A stretch of DNA of 24,438 nucleotides from Planctomycetaceae bacterium (GTDB lineage Bacteria > Planctomycetota > Planctomycetia > Planctomycetales > Planctomycetaceae): assembly GCA_029259875.1 (NCBI GenBank), contig JAJDEK010000439.1, positions 1 through 24,438 of the forward strand, given 5' to 3'. Made by a program: the position numbers and the translations under genes. Numbering within the stretch: the first letter of the stretch is position 1; each line of letters opens with the position of its first letter. The notes beneath the pieces are model-generated. The model did not search any database. It had not been told where the DNA came from and saw only the letters and a program-made list of their open reading frames with translations. Positions 7,774 to 14,544 of the stretch are shown here, piece after piece.

Positions 7774-8547
7774 ATGATTTACGGCATGTACCTCTCTGCA
7801 CAGGGAGCTGATTCCAATTCGGTTCGGCTTGATGTGCTATCTAACAATATGGCGAATGCCAATTCGACCTCATTTAAGCGCGATATTCCTATTTTTCGCA
7901 TGAATCCTCCACATGATGCGAAGCAGGGGCCCTTAAATGGTTTGCCCGGCGATCTGGAGAATCATACGGGAGGCATCACTCTCGAAGAGATTCGTACCAA
8001 TTTCGAGAACGGCTCGTTTATTTCTACAGAAGGTGAATTGGATCTGGCACTCAAAGGACCGGGTTTCTTTCAGGTTGATCGCAACAACGAGACCTTATTG
8101 ACACGCAATGGCTCGCTTTCTCTGAATGCTGATCGCCAACTTGTAACAGCCGATCATGGGTTACCGGTTCTGGATGAACAGGGAATCGAAATCAAGATTC
8201 CAATAGAGGCTGTCCGCATCGAAATTTCCTCTGATGGTGTCGTGACTCCCTATGATCAGAATGGTCAGTCATTAGGTTCTGTAGGGCAGTTAGCTGTTGT
8301 CATGCCCACATCCCTCGAAGAATTAGTCAAAGTCGGCAAAGGCCTGTATGCGACGGAAGGTCGCGTGACGCCTATGGAAGGGCCTGTGAATATTCAGCAG
8401 GGTTTTCTGGAAGCTTCCGGCACAAACTCCATCGAAGAGATGATGGAATTGGTGTCGGCATCCAGGTTGTTTGAATCAAATATTAATATGATTAAGTTAC
8501 AAGACGATTCTTTAGGGCGTTTGATCCAAAGCATGCCTCGTCGTTAG
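7774..8547 (+). CDS. flgF: Flagellar proximal-rod-type protein FlgF
   Basis: A 257-residue flagellar rod/hook-family protein. The N-terminal D0 motif LDVLSNNMANANSTSFKRD (residues 25-43) and the C-terminal NIQQGFLEASGTNSIEEMME followed by a long helix identify the FlgE/FlgF/FlgG family. Order before a clear flgG and the short length point to FlgF. The protein is secreted by the flagellar type III system and stacks in the rod that crosses the periplasm. The start at 7774 has only a modest ribosome site (AGG about ten bases upstream), which fits translation control by a leader element. It is the first gene of the operon; flgB, flgC and fliE are not in this window. Assignment as FlgF rather than a second FlgG copy is by order and divergence. 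Confidence 0.85.
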   Translation: MIYGMYLSAQGADSNSVRLDVLSNNMANANSTSFKRDIPIFRMNPPHDAKQGPLNGLPGDLENHTGGITLEEIRTNFENGSFISTEGELDLALKGPGFFQVDRNNETLLTRNGSLSLNADRQLVTADHGLPVLDEQGIEIKIPIEAVRIEISSDGVVTPYDQNGQSLGSVGQLAVVMPTSLEELVKVGKGLYATEGRVTPMEGPVNIQQGFLEASGTNSIEEMMELVSASRLFESNINMIKLQDDSLGRLIQSMPRR

Positions 8548-8574
8548 GAAATTATTTTTAAACAAGTGAGTTTG

Positions 8575-8590
8575 CTGTAATCAATTACAG
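8575..8590. repeat. 16-bp near-perfect palindrome between flgF and flgG
   Basis: CTGTAAT and ATTACAG are exact inverted copies separated by two bases (CA). It lies in the 69-bp gap before flgG, 27 bases from the start codon. It could be a small RNA hairpin or a regulator site; nothing else supports either role. Confidence 0.4.
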
Positions 8591-8616
8591 ATGCTACGAG
8601 AGTAAGGAGACTAGTT

Positions 8617-9417
8617 ATGGCAATCAGAGCTCTGTATACAGGTGCCTCGGGAATGGGGGCAAACGCTTTCAATCTCGATATCATTGCCAATAATTTGGCT
8701 AATTCGGGTACGACTGCTTACAAACAAAGCCGGGCTAATTTCGAAGATATCTTCTATGAACATTTCAAGTTGCCGGGTGTTCAAGACAATGCCGGAAATA
8801 TTACACCGACAGGGATTAGCCTTGGTTTGGGAACTCGAGTTCAGAGTACAGAAGGAGACTTTAACCAAGGGTCGATTATACCTACGACTGGTGATTTTGA
8901 TATGGCGATTGTGGGTGAAGGTTTTTTTCAAGTCAATGACGGAATTCAAACTTTATATACCCGTGCAGGAAATTTCTCACTCAATGCCAATGGCGACGTT
9001 GTTATGGCCTCTGCCGACAAAGGTTATCTGCTAGAACCCACGATCTCTATTCCTCAGGATGCGATTAATATTTCCATTTCCGGGGATGGGGTTGTGAGCT
9101 ATCAACAACAGGGATCAACTCAAATTCAGACTGCCGGTAATATTCAACTTGCCCGATTCATAAATAACCAGGGTTTGCTACGTCAGGGTGACAATCTATT
9201 TACTGAAACAACAGGCTCCGGCAGTCCACAAGTCGGAGATCCTGGAACAGAAGGCCGAGGCCAAATACGTCAAGGTTTTCTTGAACAATCGAATGTGGAA
9301 CCGGTACGCGAATTGGTGGCTCTGATTCAAACGCAGAGAAACTTTGAATTGAATAGTCAGGTAGTTCAAGCTGCCGATCAGGCTTTGCAGACAGTTGCCA
9401 ACATGCGTCGTTTCTAA
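8617..9417 (+). CDS. flgG: Flagellar distal rod protein FlgG
   Basis: A 266-residue FlgG, the distal rod subunit. The start MAIRALYTGASGM, the D0 motif LDIIANNLANSGTTAYK (residues 20-36), and the C-terminal RQGFLEQSNVEPVRELVALI followed by the closing helix ending in ANMRRF are textbook. Length matches the usual 260 residues. Ribosome site AAGGAG lies eight bases before the ATG. The part from about residue 66 onward was copied into the next gene by tandem duplication (see 9463). Subunits travel through the flagellar export channel and do not use a Sec signal. Confidence 0.96.
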   Translation: MAIRALYTGASGMGANAFNLDIIANNLANSGTTAYKQSRANFEDIFYEHFKLPGVQDNAGNITPTGISLGLGTRVQSTEGDFNQGSIIPTTGDFDMAIVGEGFFQVNDGIQTLYTRAGNFSLNANGDVVMASADKGYLLEPTISIPQDAINISISGDGVVSYQQQGSTQIQTAGNIQLARFINNQGLLRQGDNLFTETTGSGSPQVGDPGTEGRGQIRQGFLEQSNVEPVRELVALIQTQRNFELNSQVVQAADQALQTVANMRRF

Positions 9418-9553
9418 TCTAAAAAACAAAACAGCTCTTCATTTTAATAAAGATGGTATTTCATGTCTCGTCTTTGGATCATTTCGACTTTGGGATTATT
9501 GTCGCTCATTTTTTGTCTTGGTATAGGAGCACACCTAACTGATGTTGATTCAA
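8812..9553 (+). repeat. Tandem duplication, copy A (flgG body to flgA start)
   Basis: Copy A runs from about codon 66 of flgG through its stop, the 45-bp leader and about 90 bp of a flgA-like start. Copy B follows directly at about 9554. The two are offset by 744 bp in the flgG core and by 717 bp at the flgA start because copy B lost 27 bp. Exact ends are uncertain by a few tens of bases since both copies have diverged. Confidence 0.75.
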
Positions 9554-10110
9554 CAGTCATCAGCCTTGATTTAGAACCGAAGGTTCAAGGAGTAGAGGCA
9601 GAATTTATTCAGACAGCACTTTTGCCTTCAGGTAATGTGTTTGATATTGCGATCGTAGGTGATGGCTTTTTTCAGATTAATGATGAAATTCAAACTGTAT
9701 ATACTCGTTCTGGAAATTTCACGCTTGACGAGTATGGTGATGTTGTATTGGCTTCAAAAGACAAACGTTATTCAATTTCACCGGCTCTTAGTATTCCTCA
9801 AGATGCGATCAATATTTTCATTTCCGGGGATGGCGTGGTCAGCTACCAACGGTATGGGGAAACCAATACTCAAGTTGCTGGTCATATTCAACTTGCCAGA
9901 TTTATTAACAATCAGGGTTTGGTACGGCAGGATGATAATTTGTACTTAGAAACAAGAATTTCTGGCAGTCCTTCAGTGGGAGACCCTGGAAGAGAAGGCC
10001 GGGGGCAATTGCGTCAAGGGTTTCTTGCACAGTCAAACGTGGAGTCGGTTTCTGAATTAGTGAAACCGAATAGCCAAGTAGCGCAAGCTGTCAATGATGG
10101 AGCATTGTAG
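9463..10110 (+). CDS. Chimeric FlgA signal peptide-FlgG body protein
   Basis: A 215-residue protein created by tandem duplication. Residues 1-22 (MSRLWIISTLGLLSLIFCLG and on) match the signal peptide of the downstream FlgA, which begins MSRVWINSILSLLLVVCCLS. From about residue 30 it aligns with FlgG from about residue 66 to near the end, about 73% identical over some 140 codons by hand count. It lacks the FlgG N-terminal D0 motif. Its C-terminal helix is eroded: nine codons are deleted in frame after SELV, one codon is inserted, and a TAG replaces a glutamine codon seven codons before the ancestral stop. The product should therefore be Sec-exported rather than sent through the flagellar channel, and is unlikely to stack in the rod. 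It could be a neofunctional periplasmic protein or a decaying copy. No good ribosome site precedes the ATG, and the same holds for flgA. Confidence 0.8.
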   Translation: MSRLWIISTLGLLSLIFCLGIGAHLTDVDSTVISLDLEPKVQGVEAEFIQTALLPSGNVFDIAIVGDGFFQINDEIQTVYTRSGNFTLDEYGDVVLASKDKRYSISPALSIPQDAINIFISGDGVVSYQRYGETNTQVAGHIQLARFINNQGLVRQDDNLYLETRISGSPSVGDPGREGRGQLRQGFLAQSNVESVSELVKPNSQVAQAVNDGAL

Positions 10111-10270
10111 ACAGTTGTCAACATCCGTGGTTCCAATCTGAAAACAAAATAGTTCTTCATTTAGATAAAGTTTGTATTTATGTCTCGCGTTTGGATCAAT
10201 TCGATATTGAGCTTGTTACTGGTCGTCTGCTGTTTGAGCAGAGGCGAGCTGCGTGCGGAAATACTTCGAC
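9554..10270 (+). repeat. Tandem duplication, copy B ('flgG body to true flgA start)
   Basis: Copy B contains the FlgG-like body of the chimeric gene, a degraded flgG end, and the flgA leader and start. The leader at 10137-10179 matches that at 9418-9462 closely (shared AATCT, AAAACAAAA, TTCTTCATTT, ATAAAG and GTATTT blocks), as do the first 30 bases of both genes. Differences: a 27-bp in-frame deletion near 10063, a 3-bp insertion near 10090 and a 1-bp loss just before the former stop. Confidence 0.75.
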
Positions 10271-11340
10271 TGAAGGCAGCCGCTGTTGTTGAGACGCCGG
10301 TTGTTCATTTAGGAGACATCGCTGATGTTTTAGATGCAGATGCAGAGCAAATTGCACGCATGAAAGCGATGGCGCTACAGCCTGCACCACCTCAAGGGCG
10401 GACCCAGGTGATTACGATTTCTCATATTCGCACTCGCTTGCAAGCATTAGGAGTGGATCTTAGCAAACTTGAACTCACCGGCAAAAGTCAGGTCCGTGTC
10501 AGCTCAAAACAAGCAGATCGACCAGCACGCCGAGTGCCTCTCGCTACCCAACAGGATATGAAAAAAGCGGAAGAAAAAGTGCATCAGGCGCTATCGGATT
10601 GGTTAAAGCAAATTTTCACAGACGCAAACAGCTATTCTGTAAAAGTGCGAGTTCCACGCAACGACGTTCAGATGATTCGCACGAGTAACCCAGAGGCATA
10701 TCGTTTTTCTAAGATAGTCAGGATATTAGACACCGAGCAGGAACTGACTTTGGACTTAATCGATTCCAAAGGAGCAGTCCGTCAGACACGCGTGTATTAC
10801 CAACTCCGCAACATTCCTGAAATCTTGGCCGCAAAGTATACTTTGAATAAGGGGACGGTAGTTCGTGCCGATGATCTTATCTGGGTTAAACCCGAGAAAA
10901 ACCAGGCGGGAATCACCGATCCTCAACTTGTGATCAGTAGAGAATTAACACGCACAGTACATCAATCTCATGTCTTACGCAGTCAGGATTTGATGGAAGT
11001 ACCTCTCATTCGCGATGGTGCCATCGTAACTGTTTCCGCGCGTCGTGGAGGGATTACCGTGAGAAGAGAGATGAAAGCGCGTGGCGATGGTAGTTTGGGA
11101 GATTCTATTACACTGATGGCACTGGAGGGACGCGATCGATTGACGGCAACGGTATCTGGTTATAACCAGGCTGAAGTCAACTATCGGCCAACAAATGAAA
11201 TCCAACGCGATTCTGGAGTTCAATTTATTTCCGGTGCTAAGAGATCGAAAGGTTCTATCAATCACGCTGGAGTGCGTAGAAGCCCTTCTCAATCAGTGAT
11301 TCGAAGAGCAAGGGGGCTCGATGATAAAATTTTACAGTAG
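10180..11340 (+). CDS. flgA: Flagellar P-ring assembly chaperone FlgA
   Basis: A 386-residue FlgA, the periplasmic chaperone needed to assemble FlgI into the P ring. A Sec signal peptide covers residues 1-26 (cleavage expected after LRA). The C-terminal half holds the SAF/FlgA core: LAAKYTLNKGTVVRADDL near 216-233, ending with GDSITLMALEGRDRLTATVS near 307-326. It is longer than enterobacterial FlgA (about 220), with an extra N-terminal region and a basic tail of about 45 residues. No clear ribosome site precedes the ATG at 10180; the upstream leader is one arm of the duplication. Its 3' end overlaps flgH by 20 bp, so flgA and flgH are translationally linked. Confidence 0.92.
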   Translation: MSRVWINSILSLLLVVCCLSRGELRAEILRLKAAAVVETPVVHLGDIADVLDADAEQIARMKAMALQPAPPQGRTQVITISHIRTRLQALGVDLSKLELTGKSQVRVSSKQADRPARRVPLATQQDMKKAEEKVHQALSDWLKQIFTDANSYSVKVRVPRNDVQMIRTSNPEAYRFSKIVRILDTEQELTLDLIDSKGAVRQTRVYYQLRNIPEILAAKYTLNKGTVVRADDLIWVKPEKNQAGITDPQLVISRELTRTVHQSHVLRSQDLMEVPLIRDGAIVTVSARRGGITVRREMKARGDGSLGDSITLMALEGRDRLTATVSGYNQAEVNYRPTNEIQRDSGVQFISGAKRSKGSINHAGVRRSPSQSVIRRARGLDDKILQ

Positions 11341-12259
11341 AAAATGGCAAACCCTTGTTGGGAATCAGAGAAACAGTGAGCGAATCTGCCAACGCAATTG
11401 GTTGTTGGCAGTATTACGGGAGGCGATTTCTCTGGGATGTATCGTATTGTTATGTTCTTCGGTTGTTCAGGCACAGTCTCCAGCAGTGCAGGCAAACTCG
11501 GCCACAGCAATACGATCGTCCCAGGGTACTTCCGCATCCGTTATTGAGAAAAAAACACAGCGATCTCAACGCAAACGACTAAAACCAAATGAAAGAATCG
11601 CCGCTAAGATGGATCAGTTCGGCGTTGTCTCTGAGTCGGTTCAAGTAACAGAGTCACTGGCAAATACATTTGGTCAAGGAGATTTATATTCGAATTCACC
11701 GAAGCCTGCATTAATCAAAGACTATTCTTTGATTTACGTTCCACCTTTGGAGCCAATTGTAGTGAAAGTGCACGATATCATAACCATTTTGGTTGATGAA
11801 AAATCCAGTGTGACCGTTGATTCTCGTTATAATCGAAACCGAACTGCAATCTTGAAAGCCGAGTTGAAAGAATTTTTACGAATCAATGAAATGGGGAATC
11901 TGGCACCTGCTGCCTTGAATAGCCCTAAAATAGATGCACAGCTACAGGGCCGGTTGCAAAGTACAGGGCAGTTGGCGGATCGCGAAGGAATTCAATATCG
12001 GATTGCTGCGATTGTGGTTGATATTCGGCCCAACGGAAATTTGATTCTGGAAGCGCGAAAAAGCATTCGAACGAATCGTGATGTCTGGGAATATCGTTTA
12101 ACCGGCGAAATTCGCAGCAAAGATGTGAACCGTGACAACACGGCATTAAGCGAGAATGTTGCCAATTTGGATATTGTAAAACATCAGAGAGGCAAAGTAT
12201 ATCAGAGCACGAAAAGACCATGGGGGGTTGTTTTGTATGATTGGATCTTTCCTTTTTAA
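11321..12259 (+). CDS. flgH: Flagellar L-ring protein FlgH
   Basis: A 312-residue L-ring protein. The core is recognisable from residue about 140: EPIVVKVHDIITILVDEKSS, then QGRLQSTGQLADREGIQYRI, AAIVVDIRPNGNLILEARK, and the end RPWGVVLYDWIFPF, matching the family order. The start at 11321 is backed by AAGGGGG six bases upstream and overlaps the flgA end. The N-terminus is long (about 36 mostly basic and polar residues before the hydrophobic core), with a signal-peptidase-I-like site at VQA|QS near residue 51. FlgH is normally a lipoprotein, but I see no good lipobox: the two cysteines sit in SLGC and VLLC contexts. The ring lies in the outer membrane around the rod. Confidence 0.93.
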   Translation: MIKFYSRKWQTLVGNQRNSERICQRNWLLAVLREAISLGCIVLLCSSVVQAQSPAVQANSATAIRSSQGTSASVIEKKTQRSQRKRLKPNERIAAKMDQFGVVSESVQVTESLANTFGQGDLYSNSPKPALIKDYSLIYVPPLEPIVVKVHDIITILVDEKSSVTVDSRYNRNRTAILKAELKEFLRINEMGNLAPAALNSPKIDAQLQGRLQSTGQLADREGIQYRIAAIVVDIRPNGNLILEARKSIRTNRDVWEYRLTGEIRSKDVNRDNTALSENVANLDIVKHQRGKVYQSTKRPWGVVLYDWIFPF

Positions 12260-12297
12260 TCCAATTTCCTTTTGTTGATCGAAGATAAGAAGATATT

Positions 12298-13383
12298 ATG
12301 CGAGCCCGGTTATTCAAGTCTGTTGCTTTACTGATTGTGTTCACGGTAATTCTGCATTGTTCTATTACAGATTTGTGGGCGCGTACACGCGTCGAGAATA
12401 TTTGCAGCGTCTATGGAATGAAGGAAATCAAACTGATGGGCATGGGCCTCATTGTTGGTTTGGATGGAACAGGAGATGGTGGCAAAAATCTGCCAGCCAT
12501 AAGAAGTCTGGCAGCGGCTTTGAAACATTTGAATAATCCTGTCGTTGATCTAAAAGATCTTTCTGGAGCCAATAATGTGGCATTGGTTATGATCGAGGCC
12601 ACAATTCCGGCTAGTGGGATTCGTAAAGGGCAAAAACTGGATTGCTTTGTCAGCTCGATGTTGGGAGCCAAAAGTTTGCGAGGCGGACGATTGTTGGTTG
12701 CTCCCGTTGCCACTCCAGAAATCGGAAATGGAGTGGGCGCAGGTCTTTGTTCCGGAGCCATCATTCTGGAGGATGAAACCTCACTTGCGACTGGGAAAAT
12801 TATTAATGGCCTGGTCATGGAACGAGATTTCGAACTTCCATTCATTGACCGTAAAACGCGTTCCATTACCTTACTCATCGATAAGCGACATGCAGGCTTT
12901 CATACTGCCAGTGAGGTCTCGCGTGTGATTAACTCTGAGTTCAGTTTCGAAGCCGGAAATCGACAGTTAGCAATTGCACTGGGGCCAGGCAGAGTCTTTA
13001 TTAGAATTCCAAAACAATATACAGAGTCTCCAGTCGAATTTATTGCGGCAGTGATGGAAGTGGGGATTGACCGTCCCCATCAACAGGCTCGTGTGGTTGT
13101 CAATCCAAAGTCACAAACCGTGGTCGTTACCGGTGAAGTCGAAATTAGTCCGGTTGTGATTTCACATAGGAATCTTACTGTAGGTGTTGGTAATGCTGCA
13201 GAGGGAGGGATACCAGGAGGCTTTGTGCCCATTATTGGTCAACAAGGTCAACAGAGTACACAACGTTTGCAACAATTAGTTGAAGCGTTGAATCAGTTGC
13301 GAGTTCCCACTGAGGATGTCATTAGTATCATTCGCGAATTGCATCGATCAGGAAAACTTCATGCTGAGTACGATGAACATTAA
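12298..13383 (+). CDS. flgI: Flagellar P-ring protein FlgI
   Basis: A 361-residue FlgI, the periplasmic P ring around the distal rod. A Sec signal peptide covers about residues 1-29 (DLWA|RT). The family opening RVENICSVYGMKEIKLMGMG and VGLDGTGDGGKN, the mid-region GGRLLVAPVATPEIGNG, and the closing LVEALNQLRVPTEDVISII are all present, and length is normal. It follows flgH by 38 bp. FlgA, its assembly chaperone, is two genes upstream. No stops or frame breaks are seen. Confidence 0.96.
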   Translation: MRARLFKSVALLIVFTVILHCSITDLWARTRVENICSVYGMKEIKLMGMGLIVGLDGTGDGGKNLPAIRSLAAALKHLNNPVVDLKDLSGANNVALVMIEATIPASGIRKGQKLDCFVSSMLGAKSLRGGRLLVAPVATPEIGNGVGAGLCSGAIILEDETSLATGKIINGLVMERDFELPFIDRKTRSITLLIDKRHAGFHTASEVSRVINSEFSFEAGNRQLAIALGPGRVFIRIPKQYTESPVEFIAAVMEVGIDRPHQQARVVVNPKSQTVVVTGEVEISPVVISHRNLTVGVGNAAEGGIPGGFVPIIGQQGQQSTQRLQQLVEALNQLRVPTEDVISIIRELHRSGKLHAEYDEH

Positions 13384-13443
13384 TCGTTACTGACAGGATT
13401 TTGTTCCAACTATCTTTTCATTTTTTCAAAGGGAAAACCAGCC

Positions 13444-13818
13444 ATGTCCCCCCTGTCTGGAATTCAACCATCAATCAATCAACCATCACTGACTACAAAT
13501 GATACAAATGCGCCTGCCCAGTTAACTCAGCCTCAGAAAAGTTCTCCGGAGATGAAAGAGGCGTTTCAGGATTTTGTCGCAGGTACCTTTTACAAGCAGA
13601 TGTTCAAAGCTTTGAGGTCTGGACAAAATAAGCCCGCGTACTTTCATGGTGGTCAAGCTGAAGAGCTGTTTCAGTCTCACATGGATCAGCAAGTCTCTGA
13701 AGATCTGGCTAAGAATCAGGGGAGCGCGTTTTCAGATACCCTCTTTTCTTCTTTTGCGCGGCAAATGAACGCAGTGTCTGTAGAATCTCTCAATGTTTCT
13801 TCTAGCGCAACGTCCTAA
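13444..13818 (+). CDS. Rod-binding protein, FlgJ N-terminal domain type
   Basis: A 124-residue protein corresponding to the rod-binding half of FlgJ. The diagnostic stretch FQDFVAGTFYKQMFKALRSG (residues 40-59) and the later GGQAEELFQSHMDQQVSEDL are seen. The muramidase (glycoside hydrolase 73) half found in enterobacterial FlgJ is absent, so peptidoglycan opening must come from another enzyme. Split FlgJ proteins are usual outside the proteobacteria. It is 60 bp after flgI. A ribosome site is weak (AAAGGG about ten bases upstream). It caps or guides rod assembly. Confidence 0.85.
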   Translation: MSPLSGIQPSINQPSLTTNDTNAPAQLTQPQKSSPEMKEAFQDFVAGTFYKQMFKALRSGQNKPAYFHGGQAEELFQSHMDQQVSEDLAKNQGSAFSDTLFSSFARQMNAVSVESLNVSSSATS

Positions 13819-13854
13819 AAAACAAGAGTTTGCGCATCTCTGAAAGATTATGAC

Positions 13855-13883
13855 TAAATCAGACGCGAGAGATGGTCCGATTA
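13855..13883 (+). promoter_or_regulatory. Candidate sigma-28-like promoter before flgN-like gene
   Basis: TAAA at 13855-13858 and TCCGATTA at 13876-13883 are separated by 17 bases, the same layout as the pair at 7654-7682. It would allow separate late expression of the flgN-flgK-flgL part of the operon. The gap and the -10 differ from the enterobacterial FliA pattern, so support is weak. Confidence 0.25.
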
Positions 13884-13927
13884 TGTCGATTATAACGATA
13901 GGCGATTTTCACCACCCGCGAGGGTGG
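13878..13927 (+). promoter_or_regulatory. CGAT repeats and GNRA-capped hairpin in the flgN leader
   Basis: CGAT occurs at 13878, 13887, 13896 and 13903, the first two as CGATTAT nine bases apart. Directly after comes the hairpin CCACCC-GCGA-GGGTGG (13912-13927), a perfect 6-bp GC-rich stem with a GNRA-type tetraloop, 31 bases before the start codon. No U-run follows, so it may be an RNA stability or processing element. Confidence 0.35.
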
Positions 13928-13957
13928 ATTATGTAATCAGGGAGAAAGGGGGCTCCC

Positions 13958-14479
13958 ATGCATGCAGAACAGACTGCGTCTACGCAGACCATTCAAAGGC
14001 AGTTGTTAGGGCAAACAGTTGGGATTCTTAATGATTTAGAACCCATTCAAAAACAACTGCTTAATCTCTATCAGGAAAAATCAAAAGCACTCAAGCTAGT
14101 CGATGTTGCACTCATCGAACAGCTGGGAACTCTTGAAGAACAACTGACACGAGAGCTTCAATTCGTGTTACTCAGGCGGCAGCAACTGCTACAGGCAGCA
14201 GAAAAGCAGGGGCTTCCCGCTGATTCGATGCAAAATTTACTCTCCGGGTTGGGTGTGGATGAATCGAATCCTATTTTTCAACGTATTTATGATGCTCAAG
14301 AGCGCTCACAAGCTTTAAGGCACGAAAGTTGGGTGCAGTGGATTGTCTCACAACGGTCCTACCAACACTATTCACAGATTCTGGAACTCATTGCCCATGC
14401 GGGGCAAAAAGTACCTACTTATTCGCGCGGTCAAAATGAAAACAATACAGGGGGGGCGATTTTTGACGCATCGGCTTAG
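13958..14479 (+). CDS. FlgN-like flagellar export chaperone
   Basis: A 173-residue, almost wholly helical protein. Residues 15-150 read as long amphipathic helices rich in Gln, Leu and Glu (for example LLNLYQEKSKALKLVDVALI and EEQLTRELQFVLLRRQQLL), as in the FlgN family. FlgN binds the C-termini of FlgK and FlgL in the cytoplasm and hands them to the export gate. Placement just before flgK and flgL is the main support. The start ATG at 13958 follows GGGAGAAAGGGGG. The last 20 residues are polar and probably disordered. Family sequence conservation is low, so the call leans on context. Confidence 0.75.
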   Translation: MHAEQTASTQTIQRQLLGQTVGILNDLEPIQKQLLNLYQEKSKALKLVDVALIEQLGTLEEQLTRELQFVLLRRQQLLQAAEKQGLPADSMQNLLSGLGVDESNPIFQRIYDAQERSQALRHESWVQWIVSQRSYQHYSQILELIAHAGQKVPTYSRGQNENNTGGAIFDASA

Positions 14480-14544
14480 TTCAGTTTCACGAGGAGCTGA
14501 ATTTGATGCGTTGAAATTGCGTTATTTTTTACGGGATTGTTGCC

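Noticed and set aside
9463..10110. The chimeric gene as a simple frameshifted pseudogene of flgG
   Set aside because: The frame is open from a real start through 215 codons, indels within the coding part are multiples of three, and silent changes are in excess. Decay is not fully excluded.
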